Positions 1-5,910 of a stretch of 9,215 bases of DNA are shown in pieces. Made by a program: the position numbers and the translations under genes. The notes beneath the pieces are model-generated. The model did no database searches, was not told where the DNA came from, and worked only from the letters and a program-made list of their open reading frames with translations. Numbering within the stretch: the first letter of the stretch is position 1; each line of letters begins with the position of its first letter. Origin of the DNA: JAOADN01 sp046155885 (GTDB taxonomy: Bacteria > Pseudomonadota > Alphaproteobacteria > Rhodobacterales > Rhodobacteraceae); NCBI GenBank assembly GCA_046155885.1, contig JBJXFU010000002.1, positions 1-9,215 on the forward strand, in the 5' to 3' direction.

Positions 1-1
1 G

Positions 2-976
2 ATCGCGGGGCATGTGGGGGCGGATTGCGCGGGCGTGGCATTGTCCGAGGAGCCGAACAAATCCGAGGAAATGGAGCTGATTGTTGACGTGGGCACGAAT
101 GCCGAGATTCTGCTCGGCAACAAGGACCGCGTGCTCGCCTGTTCCTCGCCCACCGGCCCGGCCTTCGAGGGGGCGCAGATTTCCTCTGGCCAGCGGGCAG
201 CCCCGGGGGCGATCGAGCGGGTCGAGATCGACCCCGTGTCGAAGGTGCCGCGGTTCCGGGTGATCGGCTCGGACCTGTGGTCGGACGATGCGGGCTTTGC
301 GGCGGCGACGGCGGCTTCGGGTGTCACCGGCATCTGCGGGTCGGGGATCATCGAGGCGATTGCCGAGATGCGGATGGCGGGGCTTGTCGATGCGGCCGGG
401 CTGATCGGGTCGACCGAACAGACCGGCACGCCGCGCATCGTGCCGCAGGGGCGGGTCCATGCCTATGTGCTGCATGACGGCACCGCCGAGGGCGGGCCGC
501 TGATCACCGTGACGCAGGGCGACATCAGGGCAATTCAGCTCGCGAAATCGGCGCTTTACGCGGGCGCGCGGCTTCTTATGGACGAGCTTCACATCGACAA
601 GGTGGACAAGGTGATCCTGGCCGGGGCCTTCGGTGCCCATATCAGCCCCAAGCACGCGATGGTCCTGGGGATGATCCCGGACGTGCCCCTGGACAAGGTG
701 GTGAGCGCCGGGAACGCCGCCGGAACGGGCGCGCGGATCGCGCTGCTGAACGTCGCCGCGCGGGCCGCGATCGAGGCCGAGGTGGGGCGTATCCACAAGG
801 TCGAGACCGCCATCGAGCCGCGCTTTCAGGAGCATTTCGTGGCTGCGAACGCCATCCCGCATGCCACCGCGCCCTTCCCCGAACTGGCGAAGGTGGTTAC
901 GCTTCCGGACGTGTCGTTCAACACCGGCGGCGGTGGCGGCGGAGCGGACGGGGGACGGAGACGGCGGAGGGGATGA
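2..976 (+). CDS. ASKHA-domain corrinoid-reactivating ATPase (RACo/RamA-like, DUF4445), 3' part
   Basis: The frame is open from the window edge, so the start and any N-terminal ferredoxin part lie upstream; 324 residues are visible. Seen: an ASKHA (actin/Hsp70-type) nucleotide-binding core with a phosphate loop LIVDVGTNAE near 77-106, GICGSGIIEAI near 331-363, the adenosine motif ILAGAFGAH near 613-640, and GNAAGTGA near 712-735. This layout is that of RACo/RamA proteins, iron-sulfur ATPases that reductively return oxidised cob(II)alamin to Co(I) in corrinoid methyltransferases. In Rhodobacterales such proteins are thought to serve split, B12-dependent methionine synthases or methylamine/betaine demethylases; the partner here cannot be read from the window. 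The protein ends in a low-complexity tail of six glycines, ADGG and five arginines. Its TGA overlaps the ATG of the sigma-factor gene, implying co-translation. The family call is firm, the substrate uncertain. Confidence 0.85.
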   Translation: MAGHVGADCAGVALSEEPNKSEEMELIVDVGTNAEILLGNKDRVLACSSPTGPAFEGAQISSGQRAAPGAIERVEIDPVSKVPRFRVIGSDLWSDDAGFAAATAASGVTGICGSGIIEAIAEMRMAGLVDAAGLIGSTEQTGTPRIVPQGRVHAYVLHDGTAEGGPLITVTQGDIRAIQLAKSALYAGARLLMDELHIDKVDKVILAGAFGAHISPKHAMVLGMIPDVPLDKVVSAGNAAGTGARIALLNVAARAAIEAEVGRIHKVETAIEPRFQEHFVAANAIPHATAPFPELAKVVTLPDVSFNTGGGGGGADGGRRRRRG

Positions 977-1524
977 ACCCGGAGGGCACGGCCGACCCGG
1001 TCGCGGACCTGATCCTGCGGATCGCGGATCAGGACCGGACGGCGTTTCGTGCGCTCTATTCGCAGGCAGGGGCGAAACTTATGGGCGTGGCGGCCCGTAT
1101 TCTCGGTGACAGGTCGGAAGCCGAGGACGCCGTGCAGGACGCGCTGACGAAGATTTGGCTGAACGCGCGGCGGTTCGATCCCGCCCGGGCGCGCGGCATG
1201 ACCTGGGCGATCGCGATCCTGCGCAACCTCTGCATCGACCGGCTGAGGGCGCGGGCGCCGGTGGCCGAGGACGCGGCGGTGCTGGAGTTTGTGGGCGACG
1301 GGCGGCCGGGGGCCGAGGCGACGCTGGTGGCGGCGGGCGAGGCGAAGCGGATCTCGGAGTGTTTCGGGACGCTGGAGCCTGACCGGGCGGCGGCGGTCAG
1401 GGGGGCCTATCTCGACGGGTTGTCCTACGAGGACCTGGCGGCGCGGCATGCGGTTCCGTTGAACACCATGCGATCCTGGCTGCGGCGCGGGTTGCAGCGG
1501 CTGAGGGAGTGCCTTCAGTCATGA
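973..1524 (+). CDS. ECF-family RNA polymerase sigma factor (SigK-like)
   Basis: 183 residues, the usual ECF length. Sigma-2 spans roughly residues 25-95 (FRALYSQAG, the acidic SEAEDAVQDAL core helix, TWAIAILRNLCIDRLR). Sigma-4 spans about 128-178, with an AYLDGLSYEDLAARHAVP helix-turn-helix and a basic recognition helix MRSWLRRGLQRLREC. No extra C-terminal domain is present. The ATG start is fixed by an ATGA overlap with the preceding gene; a GGAGG stretch lies only 2 bases before it, too close for an ideal ribosome site, so translation is probably coupled. The next gene is a membrane anti-sigma factor of the RskA type, starting in an ATGA overlap, so this is a classical sigma/anti-sigma pair. 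Cysteines occur at 87, 130 and 180, the last two bracketing sigma-4. No ECF-like promoter is visible just upstream, so autoregulation from an adjacent promoter is not supported. Confidence 0.93.
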   Translation: MNPEGTADPVADLILRIADQDRTAFRALYSQAGAKLMGVAARILGDRSEAEDAVQDALTKIWLNARRFDPARARGMTWAIAILRNLCIDRLRARAPVAEDAAVLEFVGDGRPGAEATLVAAGEAKRISECFGTLEPDRAAAVRGAYLDGLSYEDLAARHAVPLNTMRSWLRRGLQRLRECLQS

Positions 1525-2195
1525 CCGGGCCGCGCGAGGATATGGGTCCTGAAATGGGCGGCGACGAGGGGCTGGCGGCGGAATTCGTGCTGGGCACCCT
1601 GCCGCTTGAGGACCGCATGGCGGCCGAGCGGCGGATCGGGCGGGAGCCGGCCTTTGCCGCGATGGTGGCGGAGTGGGAAGAGCGGCTGTCGGGGCTGAAC
1701 GGCGCCTATGCCGAGGTGCCCGCGCCGCCCGAGCTGATGGCGCGGGTCGAGGCGCGGCTGTTCCCGGTGGCGGCGCGGACGCGGCGGCCGGTCTGGCAGA
1801 TGCTGCTTAGCGCGGGAATTGCGGCGGCGCTGGCGGCGGGGGTGGCGGTGGTCGTGCTGCCGCCGCTGACCGGCCCGGCGGCGGTGACGGCCGAGCTGAC
1901 GGGCGAAGGTCAGGCGCTGGTCGTCGCGGCGAGCTACGACCCCGGCGGCAAGCGCCTGACGGTGACGCGCCGCGCCGGCGGGGCGGCGGAGGCGGGGCGG
2001 GACTATCAGCTCTGGCTGATCCCGGCCGGGCAGGCGCCGGTGCCGCTGGGCCTGATCCGCGAGGGCGAACTGGACGTGCCGGTCGACGCCCTGCCGGCGG
2101 GGACGACGCTGGCGGTGAGCCTGGAACCTGCGGGCGGATCGCCGACCGGGCAGCCGACCGGGCCGGTGCTGGTGGCGGCGGTGATCGCGGGCTGA
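1521..2195 (+). CDS. RskA-type membrane anti-sigma factor
   Basis: 224 residues from the ATG at 1521, which overlaps the sigma stop codon; GAGGGAG at 1503-1509 can serve as ribosome site. A GTG at 1509 is possible but less likely. Seen: a cytoplasmic N-terminal sigma-binding region (about 15-85; AAEFVLGTLPLEDR, VAEWEERLSGLN), one membrane helix (about 92-115, alanine/valine rich after a TRRPVW basic edge), and a periplasmic RskA-type C-terminal domain (about 120-224) with YQLWLIPAG, PLGLI and the late SLEPAGGSPTGQPTGPV signature. It has no HxxxCxxC zinc motif and no cysteine or histidine at all, so it is not a ZAS-type thiol sensor. In the family the anti-sigma factor holds its sigma at the membrane until regulated proteolysis frees it. 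The target is inferred to be the sigma factor directly upstream. Confidence 0.9.
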   Translation: MTGPREDMGPEMGGDEGLAAEFVLGTLPLEDRMAAERRIGREPAFAAMVAEWEERLSGLNGAYAEVPAPPELMARVEARLFPVAARTRRPVWQMLLSAGIAAALAAGVAVVVLPPLTGPAAVTAELTGEGQALVVAASYDPGGKRLTVTRRAGGAAEAGRDYQLWLIPAGQAPVPLGLIREGELDVPVDALPAGTTLAVSLEPAGGSPTGQPTGPVLVAAVIAG

Positions 2196-2217
2196 GGGCG
2201 CGCGGCGGCCTGCGCCC
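2196..2217 (+). terminator. weak hairpin after the anti-sigma gene
   Basis: GGGCGC (2196-2201) pairs with GCGCCC (2212-2217) across a 10-base loop, starting at the base after the anti-sigma stop codon. There is no T-tract, so termination would be inefficient or Rho-assisted; some read-through into the fasciclin gene is possible. Confidence 0.3.
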
Positions 2218-2249
2218 GGGGGGCGGCGCGAAGAAATCTTCCGCTCTGC

Positions 2250-2276
2250 TGCAACTTTCGGATCCGCCCTTCCGTA
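2250..2276 (+). promoter_or_regulatory. candidate ECF-sigma promoter of the fasciclin gene
   Basis: TGCAACTTT (2250-2258) resembles the AAC-containing -35 of ECF promoters, and CGTA (2273-2276) resembles their -10, with 17 bases between CAAC and CGTA. This predicts a start near 2283 and a leader of about 47 bases. I did not find a matching -35/-10 pair elsewhere in the window by eye. Regulation by the upstream sigma factor is inferred from position and from the family precedent. A short dyad GAAGA-AA-TCTTC lies just upstream at 2230-2241. Confidence 0.5.
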
Positions 2277-2290
2277 GCTGATGGCAGGAA

Positions 2291-2309
2291 GGGAGGGGCT
2301 GGCCCTCCC
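2291..2309 (+). other. hairpin in the fasciclin 5' leader
   Basis: GGGAGGG (2291-2297) and CCCTCCC (2303-2309) form a 7-bp G/C-rich stem with a 5-base loop. It lies between the predicted transcription start and the ribosome site AGGGAAG (2318-2324). It could protect the mRNA 5' end; there is no T-tract, so it is not an obvious terminator. Confidence 0.4.
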
Positions 2310-2330
2310 CCTCGCTCAGGGAAGACAGAC

Positions 2331-2885
2331 ATGAACTCCGCTCTCCGCATTCTTTTCGCCACCGCCGCGCTCGGTGCCGCATGGCCCGCGTTTTCGGCTG
2401 AAAACCCGATGGTCGGCGGGGCGCCGATGTTCGACAGCAAGACCATCGTCGAGAACGCCGTGAACTCGAAGGACCACACCACGCTGGTCGCGGCGGTCAC
2501 CGCGGCCGGGCTGGTCGAGACGCTGTCGGGGCCGGGCCCCTTTACCGTCTTCGCGCCGGTCAACACGGCCTTCGACAAGCTGCCTGCGGGCACGGTCGAG
2601 ACGCTGCTCAAGCCCGAGAACAAGGATCAGCTGGTGAAGATCCTGACCTGCCACGTGGTCGGCGCGGCGGCGCTGTCGGACGCCATCGGCGGGATGATCG
2701 CCAAGGACGGCGGCACGCATGTGGTCGAGACGCTGGGCGGCTGCAAGCTGACGGCGGCAATGGACGGCGACGCGATCACGCTGACCGACGAGAACGGCGG
2801 CGTGGCGCATGTGACGATCGCCGACGTGGTGCAGTCGAACGGCGTCATCCATGTGATCGACACGGTGCTGCTGCCGAAGATGTGA
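2331..2885 (+). CDS. exported fasciclin (FAS1) domain protein
   Basis: 184 residues with a classical signal peptide (charged MNSALR start, hydrophobic core, predicted cut after AFSA at 23), so the mature protein is periplasmic or secreted. One FAS1 domain fills about 36-184: TIVENAVNS, DHTTLVAAVTAAGLVETL, the H1-like box PFTVFAPVNTAFDKLP, LTCHVV (commonly LTYHVV in the family), and the closing H2-like box GVIHVIDTVLLP. FAS1 domains mediate adhesion or extracellular binding; the ligand here is unknown. Cysteines at 107 and 138 could form a disulfide in the periplasm. The ATG at 2331 has a good ribosome site AGGGAAG six bases upstream. It follows a sigma/anti-sigma pair and has its own ECF-like promoter, matching the mycobacterial sigK-rskA and mpt70/mpt83 logic, where SigK drives fasciclin-protein genes. 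Confidence 0.93.
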   Translation: MNSALRILFATAALGAAWPAFSAENPMVGGAPMFDSKTIVENAVNSKDHTTLVAAVTAAGLVETLSGPGPFTVFAPVNTAFDKLPAGTVETLLKPENKDQLVKILTCHVVGAAALSDAIGGMIAKDGGTHVVETLGGCKLTAAMDGDAITLTDENGGVAHVTIADVVQSNGVIHVIDTVLLPKM

Positions 2886-2924
2886 TCCCGGCCGCCCGAT
2901 CCCACCGGCCAGGGCAAGTCCCGG

Positions 2925-2954
2925 CCCGCCCGCGTCCCCCTTTGCGCGGGCGGG
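2925..2954 (+). terminator. strong hairpin after the fasciclin gene
   Basis: CCCGCCCGCG (2925-2934) and CGCGGGCGGG (2945-2954) form a perfect 10-bp stem with a 10-base loop, 40 bp after the fasciclin stop in a convergent gap. The stem works on both strands, but no T-tract follows on either side, as is common in such GC-rich genomes. Confidence 0.6.
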
Positions 2955-3031
2955 TCAGGCTGGCGGGCGGCGGGACCTTCGCGGTCAGTGCGGACGAGTG
3001 GGTGGTGTCGGTTCAGACTGGCTGCGGGGAA

Positions 3032-3061
3032 GGGGCCGTCCGGGGCGTTCCGGGCGGCCCC
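3032..3061 (-). terminator. hairpin terminator of uup
   Basis: A 12-position stem (3032-3043 with 3050-3061, eleven Watson-Crick pairs and one G-T on the + strand) with a 6-base loop begins two bases beyond the uup stop codon. On the minus strand it is followed by TTCCCC rather than a long T-run. Together with the hairpin at 2925-2954 it insulates the convergent fasciclin and uup transcripts. Confidence 0.6.
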
Positions 3062-3063
3062 GC

Positions 3064-4893
3064 TTATTCGCCCTCGCGTTCGGCCAGGGCCAGCCAGTCC
3101 TCTTCGGCGGCGCGCAGCGCATCCTGCCGTTCGGCGAGCGCGGCGGCGGCTTTGCGGGCCTTTTCGGGCGCGGTCCGGTAGAGGTTTGGGTCGGACAGGA
3201 GCGCGGAAAGTTTCGCGATCTCGGCCTCGATGCGCGCGATTGTCGCGGGCAGGGTTTCGAGCCGGTGCCGTTCGGTGAAGCTGAGGCCGCGCTTCGGGGG
3301 CGTCTCTCCCCTGCCCTTTCCGGCCGCAGGCTTTGCTGCCGGCGGGGCCGGGCCTTTCGGCGGGCGTTCTTCGGGGTCGAGCGCAGCACCGCGCTGGCGG
3401 ACATAGTCGCTCCAGCCGCCCGGATAGACGGTCAGGCGGCCCGCGCCTTCGAAGGCGACGGTCAGGCCCGCCATCCGGTCGATGAAGTCGCGGTCATGGC
3501 TGACCAGAAGCACCGTGCCGTCATAGGCGGCGAGCACGTCCTGGAGAAGGTCGAGCGTTTCCACGTCGAGATCGTTTGTCGGTTCGTCGAGAATCAGCAG
3601 GTTCGAGGGCTGCGCCATGATCCGGGCGAGGAGAAGCCGGGCGCGTTCGCCGCCCGAGAGCGACCCGATTGGGGCGCGGGCCCGGGCTTCGTCGAAGAGG
3701 AAGTCCTTGAGGTAGGCCACGACATGCTTCGGCTCGCCGCGTACCATCACCTGGTCGGCACGGCCCGAGACGCGCATGCCGGGGTCGTTCACGAGGCCGT
3801 CCCAGAGGGTCATCGCGGGGTCGAGCGCGGCGCGGGCCTGGTCGAAGACCGCGACCTGCAGGTTGGTGCCGTGGCGGAGGGTTCCGCTGTCGGGGGGAAT
3901 GTCGCCGGCGAGGATGCGCAGAAGCGTCGTCTTGCCGGCGCCGTTCGGACCCACAAAGGCGATCCGGTCGCCGCGCAGGATCGTCAGGTCGAACGGGCGT
4001 AGGATGAGCTTTCCGTCATAGTCCTTTGAAATCCCTTTCGCTTCGATCACCAGCCGACCCGAGACCGGGCCGCTGTCGAGGGCCAGCGAAGCGGTGCCCT
4101 GCCGGCGGGTTTCGGCCGCCCGACCGGCCCTGAGCGCGGCCAGCGCCCGCACCCGGCCCTGATTGCGCTTGCGCCGCGCGCTGATCCCTTCCACCGCCCA
4201 TTTCGCCTCGGCCCGGATCTTGCGGTCGAGCTTGTGGCGCGACAGGTCCTCTTCCGCCCAGGTGGTATCGCGCCAGTCCTCGAACTCGGCGAAGGGCCGG
4301 TCGAGGCGGCGCAGGATGCCACGGTCGAGCCAGAGGAGGCCGCGCGACAGGGTCGAAAGGAAGGCGCGGTCGTGCGAGATGAGGACGAAGGCGGCGCGGG
4401 TATCTGCGAGGGTCCGTTCGAGCCAGAGCGTGGCGGCGATGTCGAGGTGGTTGGTGGGTTCGTCGAGCAGCAGAAGTTCGGGCCCGCCGGCGAGGAGCTT
4501 CGCCAGCGCGGCGCGGCGGCGTTCGCCCCCCGAGGCGACGGCTGCGGGGCGGAAGGGATCGAAGCCCAGACCTTCGGCGGCCTGGTCGAGGAGGTAGCGC
4601 TGGTCTTCGTCCAGCCCGGCGGCGGCGAAATCGCCGAGCGTTGCGAAAGCCGACAGGTCCGGGTCCTGTTCCATGTAGGCGGCGCGGATGCCGGCGGGGT
4701 TGGCGCGGTCGCCACTGTCAGGCTCGGCCAGGCCCGCCATGAGCTTCATCAACGTGGACTTCCCCGAGCCGTTCCGCCCGATCAGCGCCAGCCGGTCGCC
4801 GGGCTGGATGGCGAGGTCGATGCCGTCAAGCAGCGGGTCGCCGCCGAAGGACAGGCGGATGCCGGAGAGTTGCAGGAGGGGTGGGCGGGCCAT
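3064..4893 (-). CDS. uup: ABC-F family ATPase, Uup type
   Basis: 609 residues from the ATG at 4893 (MARPPLLQLSGI, the usual N-terminus; an in-frame ATG at 4929 would add 12 atypical residues). Two ABC cassettes lie in one chain without membrane segments. Cassette 1 has Walker A GRNGSGKS (39-46), signature SGGER (121-125), Walker B LLLLDEPTNHLD (140-151) and the SHDR switch (173-176). Cassette 2 has GPNGAGKT (315-322), SGGER (413-417), LLILDEPTNDLD (432-443) and a second SHDR. The inter-domain linker (about 206-265) is rich in Arg/Lys. A Pro/Ala-rich spacer (about 515-540) leads to a charged coiled-coil C-terminal domain ending in LALAEREGE, as in Uup. ABC-F proteins act on ribosomes; Uup is also linked to nucleic-acid binding and transposon precise excision in E. 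coli. There is no obvious ribosome site before the start. It is likely monocistronic, with a promoter in the AT-rich island upstream. Confidence 0.93.
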   Translation of the reverse strand: MARPPLLQLSGIRLSFGGDPLLDGIDLAIQPGDRLALIGRNGSGKSTLMKLMAGLAEPDSGDRANPAGIRAAYMEQDPDLSAFATLGDFAAAGLDEDQRYLLDQAAEGLGFDPFRPAAVASGGERRRAALAKLLAGGPELLLLDEPTNHLDIAATLWLERTLADTRAAFVLISHDRAFLSTLSRGLLWLDRGILRRLDRPFAEFEDWRDTTWAEEDLSRHKLDRKIRAEAKWAVEGISARRKRNQGRVRALAALRAGRAAETRRQGTASLALDSGPVSGRLVIEAKGISKDYDGKLILRPFDLTILRGDRIAFVGPNGAGKTTLLRILAGDIPPDSGTLRHGTNLQVAVFDQARAALDPAMTLWDGLVNDPGMRVSGRADQVMVRGEPKHVVAYLKDFLFDEARARAPIGSLSGGERARLLLARIMAQPSNLLILDEPTNDLDVETLDLLQDVLAAYDGTVLLVSHDRDFIDRMAGLTVAFEGAGRLTVYPGGWSDYVRQRGAALDPEERPPKGPAPPAAKPAAGKGRGETPPKRGLSFTERHRLETLPATIARIEAEIAKLSALLSDPNLYRTAPEKARKAAAALAERQDALRAAEEDWLALAEREGE

Positions 4894-4930
4894 GCGCGCG
4901 GGGCTACAGGGGCGGCCCGGGGGCGTCAAC

Positions 4931-4981
4931 CGGAGGGGGCGGCGGAGGGGGGCGGCGGAGGGGGGCGGCGGAGGGGGGCGG
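4931..4981. repeat. G-rich 12-13 bp tandem repeat array upstream of uup
   Basis: Four adjoining units: CGGAGGGGGCGG (4931-4942) followed by three identical CGGAGGGGGGCGG (4943-4955, 4956-4968, 4969-4981). On the + strand this gives four runs of 5-6 G separated by 7-base CGGCGGA loops, a sequence able to form a G-quadruplex. The array is about 37 bp upstream of the uup start codon and would lie in its 5' leader, where the mRNA would carry the C-rich strand. Perfect short repeats are prone to copy-number change by slippage. No protein in either direction convincingly uses it. Confidence 0.85.
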
Positions 4982-4993
4982 AAATCTTCTGGA

Positions 4994-5022
4994 AGAATAC
5001 CAGGGAGTCGGAAGTATCCCTA
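4994..5022 (-). promoter_or_regulatory. candidate uup promoter (extended -10)
   Basis: On the minus strand, TAGGGA (5017-5022) and TATTCT (4994-4999) are 17 bases apart, and TGG directly before TATTCT gives an extended -10. The motifs sit in the only clearly AT-rich island of this gap. The predicted start near 4987 puts the G-rich repeat array in the leader. The -35 match is poor. Confidence 0.4.
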
Positions 5023-5034
5023 TTTTTCAGACGT

Positions 5035-5059
5035 CCGGCGCGCGACGTTGCGCTGCCGG
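5035..5059 (-). terminator. hairpin after olsB
   Basis: Starting two bases past the olsB stop on the minus strand, CCGGC-A-GCGC pairs with GCGCGCCGG around an AACGTC loop: nine base pairs with a single bulged A. The downstream sequence is A-rich rather than T-rich, so it may end transcripts poorly or act as a 3' stabiliser. Confidence 0.45.
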
Positions 5060-5060
5060 A

Positions 5061-5801
5061 TCAGCTTGCCAGGGCGCGCAGGATCCGGGCCCGCCCGGGC
5101 GGGACCTTCGCCGTCTCGACCCCGGTGAAGACATGCAGCGTGCCGAGCTCGGAATCGATCACCGCGTGGTCGCTGACCCATCCGCCCATCGCCAGGTAGG
5201 TCCGCAGGAGGGGCGGCAGGGTGCGGATCGCGCGGGCGGGGTCGGGGCTGCCCGGCGGCAGGCCGGCGAAGCGGATCAGTGCAGGCGCCTTCGCCCGCGG
5301 CATCCAGCGGCGGGGCGCAAGGTGGCGACCGTTCAGCCGCGCGAAGGCGTCGAGGTGCGGGGCGGGGTCGGTGCCGGCGAAGGAGGAGCAGCCGAAGAGA
5401 AGGCCGATGCCGTTCGCGTCGACATGGGCCGTCACCGCGCCCCAGGCGGCGCGGAGGATGTCGGGGTCCCGCAGGTCCGGGTCGGTGCAGAAGCGCCCGA
5501 TCTCGACCATCGGGCCGGGGTATCGCGACAAGGCGCCGAGGTCATAGAACTGCGCCGCGTAGCTTTGCGCGATGCTCGAACCCGAGGCAAAGGGGAGGAG
5601 GCGCCAGCAGCCGGCGAGGCGGCCGCCGGCGGTCCTGTCCTCGACCAGGAAATGCCGGCAGCGGTCGTCGAAGGCGTCGGCGTCGCGGCCCGGGCCTTCG
5701 CCGGGGCGGAAGGCGCGCCAGCGCAGCGCCTGGGCGGCGGCGAGGTCCCGCCCGCCGCCGGCTTCGCGCACCTGGTAGCGCCCGCGCAAGAGTGAAGACA
5801 T
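5061..5801 (-). CDS. olsB: ornithine N-acyltransferase OlsB (GNAT-fold)
   Basis: 246 residues from the ATG at 5801 (AGGTT lies just upstream; the longer open frame adds only atypical sequence). Seen: RYQVREA at the start, the LRWRAF helix (26-31), DAFDDRCRHFLVED (42-55), GCWRLLP (64-70), YAAQFYDL (81-88), the core GNAT motif MVEIGRFCTDP (98-108), LLFGCSSF (134-141), and a conserved C-terminal stretch PPLLRTYLAMGGWVSD...DSELGTLHVF. These match the OlsB family, soluble or peripheral enzymes that move a 3-hydroxyacyl group from acyl carrier protein to ornithine. This makes lyso-ornithine lipid, which OlsA then acylates to the phosphorus-free ornithine lipid. OlsA is not in the window; the next gene downstream is uup, 167 bp away. 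Ornithine lipids are often induced by phosphate limitation, but I see no clear Pho box. olsB diverges from msrB. Confidence 0.9.
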   Translation of the reverse strand: MSSLLRGRYQVREAGGGRDLAAAQALRWRAFRPGEGPGRDADAFDDRCRHFLVEDRTAGGRLAGCWRLLPFASGSSIAQSYAAQFYDLGALSRYPGPMVEIGRFCTDPDLRDPDILRAAWGAVTAHVDANGIGLLFGCSSFAGTDPAPHLDAFARLNGRHLAPRRWMPRAKAPALIRFAGLPPGSPDPARAIRTLPPLLRTYLAMGGWVSDHAVIDSELGTLHVFTGVETAKVPPGRARILRALAS

Positions 5802-5910
5802 GTAACCTACCCTGGCCTTGGAGGCGGACCTTCGACCCCTTAGGTCTTGCCCCGGCCGCAGTGTAGCGCAGAATGCGCCGCACCGGCACGGCGGGCTTGG
5901 GAGACATGCG
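5802..5910. promoter_or_regulatory. olsB / msrB divergent intergenic region
   Basis: This 109-bp region must hold promoters for both divergent genes. On the minus strand TACACT (5868-5873) is a passable -10 for olsB without a good -35. For msrB no convincing -35/-10 pair is visible. GACCT (near 5827-5831) and AGGTC (near 5842-5846) form an inverted repeat with a 10-base centre that could be an operator half-site pair. Confidence 0.3.

Noticed and set aside
2998..4002. 334-codon plus-strand open frame
   Set aside because: It is the antisense shadow of uup, whose ABC motifs are unmistakable.
4931..4981. CRISPR-like array
   Set aside because: The units are 12-13 bp and directly adjoining with no spacers, and there are no cas genes.
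2233..4989. Shared 9-mer GAAATCTTC before the fasciclin gene (2233) and at 4981
   Set aside because: A single short match with different flanks and no shared promoter elements; likely chance in AT-richer islands.
5003..5026. AGGGA / TCCCT followed by ATTTTT as a plus-strand terminator
   Set aside because: The stem is 5 bp with a 9-base loop, and no plus-strand gene ends nearby. The same bases fit better as the minus-strand uup promoter.
4881..5795. 304-codon plus-strand open frame across the repeat array
   Set aside because: The repeat unit in this frame gives glycine/arginine runs, and the rest is antisense to olsB.
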